DNA from: Amanita rubescens | Taxonomy: Eukaryota; Basidiomycota; Agaricomycetes; Agaricales; Amanitaceae | Assembly: GCA_015039365.1 (NCBI GenBank) | Contig: WION01000004.1 | Location: 186,001 to 250,000, forward strand | Length of the DNA stretch: 64,000 nt | Direction of reading: 5' to 3' | Shown: in pieces, positions 11,606 through 22,605 of the stretch | How positions within the stretch are numbered: the first letter of the stretch is position 1 | How the letters are laid out: every line of letters starts with the position of its first letter | Notes under the pieces: model-generated | Databases searched by the model: none | The model's input: only the letters and a program-made list of their open reading frames with translations | Told to the model about the DNA's origin: nothing | Made by a program: the position numbers and the translations under genes

Positions 11606-13541
11606 TTAAAATCCAAAATGGCCAGCATGTTTGCGAGCGCCAAAATAGTACACTAGGGACAACGCTTAGAGCTATCAATCGAACGAGTTGTAATATGACG
11701 AACCAACGACCTGGCTGACGAACAAGCCAACAGTGACCCCAGCGGCCACAGAGATCATCCGCAGAGCTAGGGCAAAGCCGTTGGAATATCGTTCGGCTGA
11801 TGTCTGATAAGTCTGGCTCACGCCACCTCCTTGTGCAATGCCAGACTGATTGTGTCAGAACGATGTACTGAAAAAGGAACCTCTCAATACATACGGGCAC
11901 CAAAAATAAAACACCAGTGATCATGGACGTAAATGCCGTACCACGGACAACCCGGGAATAGATGTTACCGAGGGAACCGATCGCAAACGCTCCCGCTGCA
12001 GAAACTATGTCAGTGCGACCAGGTAAAACAAGACTTGTGGCGCGGTTAGCTGCATAGGCTACGCATGAGAAAAACACCATGACAGGCAGTTGCAGACTTC
12101 TCCATTTTTGCAGGTTGGCTAATGAAGAGCACAAGGAGTACAGAGGTACCAAAATGAATATAGTCCAGGTGGGTAGTGGCTGTTTGAGCCACCCCCAGGA
12201 AGGATCCCGATAACATCCTACCGATGAAAGTTATTTTTGATAACAACTTATGCTACGTAAAATGACCTTTGACGAGATTTTTATCAGCTTCATAAGAAAC
12301 ACTTGTCTGAGCAAGTACAGCCGCTGATACTTGTAGCTGGCCCAGAACCATTGGAGAGACGGAAATGACCGTGGGCGTAAGAAAATTGGGGATTTACGGT
12401 GCTACGGTAATAGGCGTGGCGCGCATGACGGTCGACAAGGAAATAGAAATCCGAGCCAATCGTGAGCCCAAACCCCTACACAAAATTGCAGTCCTTAAAT
12501 TTAATACTTAATAGAGACTCACTAGAAAAAGTGTGTAGATGATCGCGTATACAATACGAACTGATCCACAAAATATATTTTTAGACATGAGTTCTAGTGC
12601 GCTTATCACTTGAAGTGGTATGAGAAGAGACTTGAGTAAATCAATGCATACTTACAAATCGTGAAGCCAGGGAGAATTAGGACAACTCCTGCCGAGGCTA
12701 TCGCGTTGTAACAAAAGACGCTACCTCGGATACTGCTCAGACCTCTGGCGACAAAGGCAACGACTATAGACACCGAGATTCTGGGATCGCTAAGCCATAA
12801 CTCGTGAAGATCAGGGGTATACTCACTCGTATACGTTGGCATACATGGAGCTCTTGCTGGCTGCATTAAGACCGAGATATTGCAGCACGCCTGCACACGT
12901 GCCACTGATCCACATGTCAAGAATAGACCCACCGAACGACAGGACACAGATGATGGATGCACATATAAATGCGAAAATACATCTGACGTAAAGTGGGTAT
13001 ATCGGTGGCGACCTGAGTAATTCCTTCAGCGCGTCGGAACCGGCTTGTGCTGTCATCCCGTCATGGAGGACGTCTCGATATATCTGGTGTACTTTATGGA
13101 GCGACGTCAATGCTACGCGGCCAGTAGCCCTGACAAAATGCGTCCGTGATGAGCCAGTCTCTGTGCAGCGCATGCTAACAATGACGATGTTGGGCAAATG
13201 CACGAATTCTATTTGGCATTTCAGTATTGGCAGCAGTCTTGATTATCACTTGTCCCCTACCTGCGGAGACACCGAGTATAGTCGCGGCAGCGGTTAACTG
13301 AGATTCGATCCTGTGAGAAGGTGCCCCGAAAGCGAGCAACGCCTTTGCTAGTCTCAGGATAAACTTTCTCCGCTTGGCGATTTCTGTACGATACGAATGC
13401 AGGGTGTTACGTTGGCCATGGGCGGAAATTATTACCTTCAGTATTATTAGACTTAGCGATTAAACTCCTAGGCTTGGAAATGAAGGACCTAAAAGAGAAA
13501 ATGCTCCTAGAAAGCGAACGTTTTGCTGGTGGTTGGTCCAT
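11606..13541 (-). CDS. PRM10: PRM10-like ThrE/DUF1212 membrane protein
   Basis: Multi-pass membrane protein of the ThrE/DUF1212 family (yeast pheromone-regulated Prm10; bacterial relatives export Thr/Ser; the fungal substrate is unknown). Conserved stretches in order are AKALLAFGAPSHRIESQL, FVHLPNIVIVS, THFVRATGRVALTSLHKV, AFICASIICVLSFGGS, MSKNIFCGSVRIVYAIIY, TNRATSLVLPGRTD-like and GSLGNIYSRVVRGTAF, ending VYYFGARKHAGHFGF. At least ten hydrophobic segments fit the family. The start at 13541 (MDQPPAKRSL) joins the conserved part through a 52-nt intron. The last exon follows an intron with donor GTTCGT and acceptor CCTAG. Near 12388-12391 one extra base, in a run of four G on the + strand, puts the conserved FLTPTVISVSP segment out of frame with the exon before it. 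One intron, near 12610-12655, appears to use a CAAG acceptor. Confidence 0.8.
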
Positions 13542-13664
13542 TGTCACTTGAGTACAATCTCAACGCTGGTAAATATAACACAGGAGTACGTGACGTCATA
13601 ACTACATGAAGATCAACATGATACAAAGCATAACAAAAACAACAATGGTATGTTACAAAACTCT

Positions 13665-16600
13665 TCACCAAATCTGAGGGGCAGGCGGAAGATAATCGGG
13701 AGGTAGAAGAAATGCATCGTAACCATGTTGCGGGAAAGATTGCCCCCCAAGGCTCTGATCAGAGATCCAGACTGGCAAGCTGCTCATTCGAGGTCATCTC
13801 AAATCCTCGCCATATTTGTTCAGCGTCCGTTAATGGAGGCCGTGTTTGAGCCATGACTTGGCTTGGGGCAATTTGTCCACCGGCCTGGACTTGTTGCATC
13901 TGGGTATCGTGACCAGGGTAGACGTAAGTGGGTGAAAATGGCTCTGCGCTTCGTTGGGGAAGCTAGGGCCATATTGTTCATGGCATGCGCGGAATTCTGA
14001 TCAGTGGCCATGGCAATGGAACGAATAGTATCATGTGTGGTCTGCGGCGAACGTGATGATGATGCCTTTCTGATCTTGGATCTTTTAAGCATGACTTGTA
14101 GGGTCAGCGCGTATCGTTTCCCAGGGACTGAGATGATAATCAACTTTATCCTACGTCATTTATGACGAAAGGACTCACTGCCAGCCATCAAATTGGCTAC
14201 CCGTTCAACCTGCGTTCTTATTTCATCCACGTTGCAATCGTTTGGGCTGTAGCAGTCTATGTCAGATGGAGATTTGTATAACTGTAGAACCTACAATAGT
14301 CTGGCCAAGCGAAGGAGGAAAGAAGCAGCAAAGGTTGCAGCAGCATGGGTGTAGTGAACGGCTTATTGAAGACAGTGTGAGGCATACTATTATCGGACAA
14401 GGACGTTTCGACGTACCATATCTCATCCCCTCTCGATAGGTGGGCGAGTTAACGGTGATTTCCAGAACTTGTCTTGCTATGTGAATAGAGCGGATCGAAA
14501 GGTCCCTCTGCGTAGAGGGCATTTTTTGTACATCATCTGGGCCGTTAACACCTCGCAAAGCGGTCGCGTTGTGAAACAACTCGGCATGAAGGTGCTGAAT
14601 CTGCAAACTCTGCCTGTAAAATGCTGAAAATATGTGAGAGTCTATCACATTATCTTGAACAGAGAGAAATACCTGCATCTGTGTACTTCTGCGAAAAAGC
14701 TTCATCCCAGAATTGAAACCATTTCCGAAATTCACCGTCAAAGTGACGCAGATGTGCTAGGTCATCATCAGTGACAATCCTTTCGAAAGGAGACATAGCG
14801 TTATGCAGCCGTTCTCGAAGCACCATGAGTTCAACAGTTGAGACAAGTCGCATATCGTCTTCAATCGCCAGCGGATGTTGGAGAAAGAAGCGACAGTCTT
14901 GGATGCTTTCATCCTCCTTCAGCACAGCTGGACGTCCGGTCCCATAAGAAAGCCTAAGAGTGATGCACGTCAACACCCGAGGAAAGAAAAATTATGAATC
15001 ACGTACTGATGTTCGAAGAGGTATAGGCAGAGCCAAGTCCGGGTGGCAATCACCAGCTCCTTGTCTTCCTTCGGATCAGATTTCTTGTTTTGCATCCGCC
15101 TATATAATCTAGGCCAAGCTTTATGCATAGCTATGGGAAAAGAAAAAGTTAGTGTCCAATAAGGATAGTTGATTTGCTGTGTTTACACAGTTCCATTGCC
15201 ATGCGCACGGCATGGCCTCCGCTCAGCCACCCATTGTCAGACCAGCCAGCAACAAGGACTAGTTCACGCAAATTAGAGCGGCCCAGATAAAACACTTGTC
15301 ACTAACTCATAGATTGGACGGCTTCCGGTCGCATGACGGGTGCAAAAAGTGTGGCGCAAGCTATTGACTGGACCTCTTCAAGGCACTTGCGATACTGTTC
15401 ACTCTGCTTTCCTAAGTGGTGATATCAGGGACAATCAAGAGAGTCAACGGCGAAGCAACCTCCTCCGTCCTTAACTCGCGATGCAACCATGCAGATACAG
15501 TCGACGGCGAAGGGTGACCGCTCATGAAGAGCATCATAGATGTCAGTGTTTGCATCGAACACTGGCCTGAAAATCGTATTTGAATGTCGCGAGAGTGATC
15601 ACAAGACATATTACTCACAAGAAAGTCGAGCAGCCTCCGTAGAATCTGTGAGGATGGTCTTAAAAACGATGACTTCCCATATTAGCGAATGGAGAACGAA
15701 CATTGCAAATAGATCCCGAGCCTCCGCTTCGGATATGATGTTTTTGCTTACCACTGCAAAGTCGTGAGAACAATGTCTCCTGTGTAAATTTGATATTACC
15801 ATCTGGAAATGTCAATTTGTGTAGACGTTTCCTCCGTTTTGACGGCCTCTCGTGCCTCTCCGGAGAGGGTGTCCTCGTACGACTGTGTGAATCAGTTCCG
15901 TCACCATTTTCCTGCGTTCATTGATCATTATTGGCTAAAGACAGTTATTCCATATAGAATTACCTTAGCGGCACGCCGAGAGGCGACATCAGCCAAACCC
16001 CTGAGGACCTCCCACGGCGCCACAAGACCCTGGGCAGGAAGTTCCCCATTGTCTTCCTCCTCAAATTCTGAAGACTCTCCACTTTCTAGATGAGACGAGG
16101 ATAACGGCCTTTTCACTCCAGAAATTTTCGTTGTCTGTCGTTGTCCCGGCATATTTGTTGCCTGATAACGCACAGACGAAACATTGCTGGGTTGCGCAGC
16201 GCCCATAGCCTGAATGCTCGAAAATGGTGGGAGAACATGGCCCTGGGTTAATCTAGGCGTCTGTGATTGGCTATATCCGTGCGCATTTGAATGGGTCTGA
16301 GGGAAAGTGTTTGATTGAGCTTCTCCAGCAGGCGACACTTGATTCGGCTGAAACGTTGAACCTTGATAAGTTAGTGATGCACGATGTTGCCGTGTGCTGG
16401 CGTTTGCCATTTGTCCATGAGCATTGGGGAAACCACCAGTTGCAATTTGAGGCGACTGGATGCACCTCGTTAAGATGTTGGTGCGCAGTAGTGGGCGTAG
16501 GAGTAGACATTGAGGGTGAGCTCAAACTTGGTGATTGATGATAATGCGTATACGTAGGTGATCTGGCGAGAGATCCTCCACGAATTTGAGCTACAAGCTC

Positions 16601-17092
16601 GGACAGGGTACTCAGAATAGTGTTTTGTGTTATCTTAATGTCAGCTACATGGGATTCAAGACTCCGTATGCGCCTGCGGTTGGAATCGGCGTAAGCGTAC
16701 TAAGAAAACTAGCCATAGGCAACGTACTCTAGTCCCGCCTCCCCTGTAAGAGTCGCTTCTCTTGAAGGCTTCTCAAATAGACATTCGAGACCTGTGTTTC
16801 GACAACGCCTACAAGGTGGATTGTCGGCGCCTTCGCATCTCATCTTTTGCTTCCGACACGCATTCTGATCATGCAGATAGGCACATAGAACTGAAGAAAG
16901 AGACAATGATCACTCACACAAGCGCCTACATGAAAGGGATTAGGGTGAGGAAGAACATACGAGACGATGATAACACAGCTTACGAGGTACTCTGTTCAAC
17001 GTCTTCACCACTGGCTTGGTATCCCTCTTGAGGTCGGATTTACTGTCGTCTTCATCCTGTTTCTTCACAGGAGTACTACCACTCGGGTCCAT
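13665..17092 (-). CDS. Zn2Cys6 transcription factor with fungal-specific regulatory domain
   Basis: Binuclear zinc cluster protein. The first exon encodes an acidic and basic leader (MDPSGSTPVKKQDEDD). Splicing twice then assembles ACNACRKQKMRC, followed by CRRCRNTGLEC, giving the six cysteines with standard spacing. A short heptad-like stretch follows (RRRIRSLESHVADIK, near 16650), then a long Ser/Gln/Pro-rich linker, an acidic Ser-rich patch near 16050 and a helical middle region typical of the fungal_trans domain (EAEARDLFAMFVLHSLIW near 15720, AGWSDNGWLSGGHAVRMAMEL near 15220, RTWLCLYLFEHQ near 15030). The C-terminus ends LPPDYLPPAPQIW. Such proteins bind DNA in the nucleus through CGG-type half sites; the target pathway cannot be read from sequence. 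The upstream neighbour is the broken Sec3 gene, whose breakpoint lies about 0.8 kb before this start codon. Confidence 0.8.
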
Positions 17093-17905
17093 GGAGACGG
17101 TGTGGACGAAAGGTCCTGGACGGAGGAGCGGAAAGGAGGAACAGTCGCCGGGAGACAAACAGGACGAGGAACTCACAAATACTGCAGGCCAAACAATGAC
17201 AAGCGCATCATCTGCGATTCGTCTGACGCACGTCAATCTCCATCTGTCAAGCATCAACTTGTACCAGAAATTCGAGACCATCTTTCACATTTCTTGCTTC
17301 GACAATATCTCTTTGAATGTGCGCAATCTCCCCCACGGCTAGCTGGTTATCGTATTTTGAGCTCAGCTTTACTTGACACAAGTCACAAGTTATTTTAGTG
17401 TTTTCGTCCAAATACTGGGCTGATGGAGGTCTGACGCGTGGCGCCTTGGGGCAAACTCTAATCAAGCTGCTAAATTTGACATTTGACCCTTCCTCAGGCT
17501 TCAATTGGCATAGTACGGATAATCATAATCCCTTGGGGGTATCCTGCACCCATACTCCAGCGACCCCTGCACCCTGGCATCCGTGAACGTTTACCCTGCT
17601 ATAAGGGCCGCCGATGCTTGGAGTGCGGCGTATGCTGCAGGATCGCACTGTGATGGATGTCGTGGTATTAGGTAAACATCATTCCACGGTGTCACCCGTT
17701 ATCCTACAACTGAAGTACTGAGCAACTGGAGATCTATAAGCAAGGGTCGATATTAAACATCAATGAATCGCCTGTGGAAAGTTCTGGAGAGGGTCTAAAT
17801 GTATGTAGCCTTGAGGCATGCGCCAATTTTACAAGATGAACTACTTCTTTGATGATCAACAAAAACAGTTGCAAAGTTGTACATGTCTGCGCCACTACTA
17901 CTATA
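17093..17905. other. Gap between the Zn2Cys6 gene and the truncated Sec3 gene
   Basis: About 0.8 kb holding the 5' region of the minus-strand regulator. The short open frames here (for example 17247-17504 on the minus strand) have no recognisable motif. I looked on the minus strand for the missing Sec3 coiled-coil and C-terminal exons and found none. If a rearrangement removed the Sec3 tail, the junction is at the upper edge of this gap, near 17950. Confidence 0.5.
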
Positions 17906-19604
17906 CTACCTTCTTTCGTCATTCGCCCAGCCCCTTTCTCTCTTTATACCAGGGATCCCAATCAAACTCTCTATTTCGTCGTGCAAAGCCCGCTGATTCT
18001 GGGTCTGAACTTGCAAGCCACGATTTTGACCTTGTATGTGCAAAATATCATCGCTGACGGCCTGTAGATGGTTAGTTAGAACCGCCAACAGCCTTGTAAC
18101 AGACTAACATTAAGGTGAATCTTGTATGAAGAAAGTATGCTATCCAAGTTATCTAGCTCGGCAATCGCTTCATCCATATGTTTAATCACCGTCATTACTT
18201 GATCGTCAGATTCCAGAATGAATGGATATTTGCCTATACCTCCGTTAGAGATCTTAAAACCAGTAACTGAACCTCACATTTTCCAGAGCCATTAATTCGC
18301 CCGTGAGACGGGCTTCAATTAAATCAACTGTGCCTTTAGCATGCTTCCTGCCTATCACGTCGTCACTTGCCCAATCATATCCTTCTAACATATCCTCAAC
18401 GTTGGACATGGTTGCCTGCGCTGTTTCCTCTTCTCCCTCAATCGTCGACTGACTCGCCACATTACTGAATAGTAAGCGTTCTATGACCCCCTGATTTGCT
18501 GAATCAAAAAAGGATATCCTTGTTTTTGGATTTTTACGATTGACAGGGGCGTTGGATTCGTGATTTTTGCCTGCAGTGGGCAGCTTTCGTGAGCTACTAG
18601 ACGGCGTCGGCGATGCTGTTCTTGAACCTGAAGGCGATTGTAATAAGGCAGATTGAACGATGGCTGTCCATCGAAAATATTAATACGATAATCACATCAC
18701 AATTATTACTCAATATGATACCTTTCTTGTCGAGGCTATCTTCCGTTGGACCTTTGTGTAAACTTATGGAAGGGACGTTAACAACTGTCAGATCTGTATC
18801 AGACTGCTGATATTGATCCACGGACTGCAGCGTGGTTTGAGAGGTAGGGGTAAAAGGTACCGAGTGGGTTTGAGGTACGGGATCGCGATATCGATCAGCT
18901 GTAGGAAGCTGAAGTCTGTCGGACCGTGCGGAATACACAGGCTACACGATACAGATTAATATGTGACATGGACAATAGATATCAAGACTCGACCTGTGCT
19001 TTTGTCGGTATCGAATCTCGTTGTCCGCTCGGAGAAGAGGAATGTGCGGAGCGCAAGGTATGGTCAAATTTTGTTGAGGTATCATCACCTGCAAGAGGTT
19101 CCGGCTCCGTTATTCCCTCCAGGCGCAAGGGCGCGGAGGAGGAGATACGGAAAAGACGAATCAACGAGTGCAAGAAGTTAGTTTGGTCATCTTGGTCATC
19201 TGTCTGCCAGCGATAGGTCCTGGAAAGTGTGATATTAAATACCAATGGCTTTTGAACAGACGTGAACTTAAGGATCGTAGGAGGGGAAACTAACATACGT
19301 TAATAACTTGGATGGCACGGAGGTCAGACAATAGCCATGTTTTTCCAACAGAGAAAGAGCCATTGCTGTTGAGCTTGGATTTATGTATATAACCTGTGCC
19401 GGCACTTGCTTCTGCAGAACAATGAACGAATCAGAAGGGCGGAAGATATGACGACATACGGGACAGGAGGATGTAGCGGAGCTTCTTGGAACCGTCTGCG
19501 TCCTCCCAGATTTTTAAGTGGGAGACATACTCTTCCTCCAGCACGCCCTGGGCATTGCGCCTGGAGAAGACGGAGGATATGATTCTCTGACGCTCGTCGA
19601 GCAT
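17906..19604 (-). CDS. SEC3: Exocyst subunit Sec3, N-terminal part only
   Basis: The start at 19604 gives DERQRIISSVFSRRNAQG and HLKIWEDADGSKKLRYILLS, the N-terminal PIP2-binding PH-like domain of Sec3, continued by FNITLSRTYRWQTDDQDDQ and FLHSLIRLFR near 19180-19250. After a low-complexity linker come the conserved blocks MSNVEDMLEGYDWASDDVIG, LIEARLTGELMALE, VIKHMDEAIAELDNLDSIL and AVSDDILHIQGQNRGLQVQT, and then HDEIESL. Here homology stops abruptly and the frame closes at 17906. In the family this point is followed by several hundred residues of coiled coil and C-terminal exocyst bundle, which are absent. Sec3 tethers secretory vesicles at the plasma membrane; this copy would keep lipid and Rho binding but not exocyst assembly. 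It may be a breakpoint, a pseudogene or a misassembly. Confidence 0.75.
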
Positions 19605-19999
19605 CGGGGAAGAGGAGGCGGGGCACGTGGCATGGATTGCACATGTTGTGGACATACGAGATCTGATCGGGCAGAAGATATACGGCTTGCGCATTAGACA
19701 GAAAGTCCATGACTGGTGCCATTGACCGTCTCTGACACGCGCTGGACCTTGTCTCTGCGTGAAATGTCCTGGAACCTCTGATTTTGAAGAGAAAAAAACA
19801 AAACCGGTCAGTCCCTTTTTGAAGATAATGACAATATCATTTCCCAGAGACAACACTAAGGGCCACACGCCATATATGTGTCCCCCCATTCTCTCCTTCC
19901 ATCATCCTCTCCCACCCATACCCTCCCTTTTTTCTGCGCTAGTCGCTTTTCTTCTCTTGACTTCTGCTCATATTTATTGATCATAAGCTATAGTTCACC
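19605..19999. other. Divergent promoter region between Sec3 and the homeodomain gene
   Basis: The segment separates two divergent start codons (19604 minus, 20000 plus). Its right part, 19880-19975, is strongly pyrimidine-rich on the + strand with runs such as CTCTCCCACC and CTTTTCTTCTCTTG, a common feature of fungal promoters just upstream of the ATG. No TATA box or RNA gene is obvious. Confidence 0.45.
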
Positions 20000-20895
20000 A
20001 TGACTTCCACTCCTTCACCCTCCATTACGATGAATACACGGGGACCCCTACATTTTCTCGCATATGTTGCCCTTGACGCCCAAAGACGCCCAGATGACAG
20101 TAATGCCAGTCCATCACCGTCTTCGACCGGACTACAAAATGCGATTGGTTTATCTTACGAAACACCCCCTTATATCATATCCTCCTCCCCCAGCCGAAGC
20201 GTTCCAAGCCTCCACATATCTTGCGGGCGCTCCCCGTCAGATACAGGCTCTGAACCCAGGCTCCTCATCCGATCCGCCTCAACAAACAGCATCCAACGTG
20301 CCGAATCTGCTCCTGTCCAATCTAGGCACCATATGAAGACACGGAAAAAGTGTTCAACAAGAGACTCTTCCATGCACGGCAAAGCAAAGGAAGAGACCCT
20401 GGCCAGGAGGAGAGAGCGCCTGGAGCGTGCAACGAAAATAAGATCACTGGATAATTCTCCAGTTAATGACGAACAATTGACCATCCTCCGCATGGTCTAT
20501 GACGAAATCACGATGTATCCGAGCGAATCATGGATGGTTCTGATAGCAATCATCATCCGTCGGTGAGTTCCAACGTCCGCGAGAATGCGTTCATATTTAT
20601 AGGCAATGTAAGGTCTTTCAAGCAGGTTAAAAATTGGTTTTCAAATGAGCGACAAAAGAATCGCGTCGGAGAGATGGTTTCCCTTTATACGGAGGAAGGC
20701 GATAAAATGCGTTTACGACTCTCAGCATTCGAATTCAGCGAGCAATGGTCGGATAATCTTCTTGAAGAAGTCGCCATGGTCTATCATTACTTGGTGACTC
20801 AATCACACAGACGAAAGAAGCAGAAACTCTCGGATCACAGGGAGTCCTCTAGAGTTATGAAACTTAATGGACACAGCAGTCGTTCTCTTGAATAA
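20000..20895 (+). CDS. Homeodomain transcription factor
   Basis: The protein has a Ser/Pro-rich N-terminal half (about 140 residues), a basic stretch (ARRRERLERATK) and a homeodomain: LTILRMVYDEITMYPSESW before the intron and FKQVKNWFSNERQKNR after it. The last part is recognition helix 3, with the invariant Trp, Phe and Asn of WFxN. The intron starts at 20563 (GTGAGT). The only acceptor that restores RRSFKQVKNWF is GTAAG ending at 20611, a non-consensus AAG border. The C-terminal half holds an acidic helix and a basic KKQKLSD patch. It is a nuclear DNA-binding regulator; similar proteins act in basidiomycete development, but the target is not readable here. It lacks the partner arrangement of a mating-type HD locus. 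Confidence 0.8.
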
Positions 20896-21055
20896 GTCCT
20901 CTCATTTTCTCGACGATGGTACTTTACGTTCATATCATAATACCCTCATACCTTAGTTTACATTACATTAGCATTATTATATGTATCAATACGGGACACC
21001 GGTAACCTAATACAAAACGCTGTAAGGGACACTGACGACTACTGGTATTCTACCT

Positions 21056-22531
21056 TTATCCTAGATTCTCTAGTCGTTCATAATGATTGGTATTTTTTCG
21101 TAAAAGACGTGATATCCAAACGCTAGCCCGGCCTTGGCTGTCCGACTTTGCAACCTCACCGTTGGGGAGTACCTTGTACTTCTGTCCTCGCCATTCGACT
21201 TCATTATCAATCATTGCAAGAAGCCAAATTGGGAATGCGAGCAGTTCTCGCACCATCCAAGAAGCAATGAACGTCCATCGTATGTTATCTGGGAGAGGAT
21301 GACCTGCCAAAGATGCATAAACATCTAGGTCAACCAATATCCAGACGATGAAATGCAAAGGCAAAAAAATCCACGAGGGTATGCCCAGGAGGTGTCGGAT
21401 AGACCAGCTTGTGAGAATGCCCACCATCACGGACTCTGTGAAAGGCTCAAGCAGGGTGGCGGCAAGCGACATGCGCTTCCGCACGCGTATCCAGCGAACG
21501 CGCCGCCAGACGTAGTCCGAGAAAGACATGTTACCAATCACATTGCTTGCCACGTCACAGGACAATTCATGCCGCATCCCTAGTTCGTGCCACAACGCCT
21601 TCGCAATCATGTTGTCCTCTGCTAAAAAACGACCAAACGCAGGCAATCCGCGTTGGCTCGGGAGAGTGTTCCCTTCGCTATTAGGATTATTAGTCCTGGG
21701 TATCATAGGAACCATCAACGAGCTCAAGTTCAGAGCGACGATAAAGATTAGACTTCCCGACAACGCAGGAATCGATGGCGACTGTGTTAATGGCAATGTA
21801 CATCCTAGCATGATTGGTATTAAGAAATGCTTCTTCAATCCGTGATCCTAGCCGTGACTTGTTTATGATGGCGAAGGGTACATGGTGAACAAGTGCAATT
21901 CTGCGGGTCGAATGAGTAGAATGTGTAAGAGCATCGACAGATCTTGCAAGTGTTCCGGGCTCGGGTAGGACGTTTGAATCGAGAACCCATAAAATGTCAT
22001 TGGAAGCCATTCGATAAGCTCGCATTAAATTGTTGACTTTGGGGTTCACACCAACCGTTTCTTCACCTATTTCAAGACACCGTTAGGTCGTAAGGCAGAA
22101 TGAAGTGGTAGCATACCTGTGACAACTGTCGCTCTGACACGAGGATATTTGGTTATCAGGTCTTGAACCACAGGCAGCGCCTGGTCATCGTGGTCTGCCA
22201 CGCAGAAAAATATTTCGTAGTTGAGATAGTCTTGTCTAAACGTGGCCTCTAAATTCTCGTAAAGATTGTTTTCAAGACCTTTCAAAGGTCGAAGAATGGA
22301 GACACCCGGAGCATTTGAATCCGCAGCTAGAGGCGAACGGGGCCGTCTTCTATATCTCTTCCGACTATGGTGCTATCTGTGAACATATATTCTTCTTGAA
22401 CGGTAAGGAACGTACGCAACATTGCATCCCAGAAGACTTAGGGACCAAATAGCCAGGTACCAAACGATACAGGTGACGCTTAAACCAACGGATAACAGCC
22501 CAGAGTCCTCCAGCGGTCGAGTCTCTGTCAT
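21056..22531 (-). CDS. Ceramide glucosyltransferase (GT21)
   Basis: Transfers glucose from UDP-glucose to ceramide at the Golgi/ER membrane to make glucosylceramide. The family motifs are in order: GVSILRPLKGLENNLYENLE near 22270, FFCVADHDDQA (first Asp motif), VGVNPKVNNL and ILWVLDSNV (second), LPAFGRFLAEDNMIA (third) and RRVRWIRVRKRM, the (Q/R)xxRW motif. An N-terminal membrane anchor (VTCIVWYLAIWSLSLLG) and at least two C-terminal membrane segments (near 21330-21400 and 21215-21260) fit the topology. The start at 22531 is joined to the catalytic part by a 51-nt intron with donor GTACGT and acceptor CATAG. Near 21690-21697 the frame shifts by one base in a variable loop: upstream reads GSYDTQD then stop, downstream reads NNPNSEGNTLPSQRG. 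One base fewer makes one continuous product. Confidence 0.85.
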
Positions 22532-22605
22532 GTAGAGAGTGGCAACTCCGAGGTGATAGGGTGGGAATACGCGTCAATAAAGTACTGGTTACTAGTACTC
22601 TAACT

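Noticed and set aside
17247..17504. Possible Sec3 C-terminal exon on the minus strand
   Set aside because: No resemblance to the Sec3 coiled coil or C-terminal bundle.
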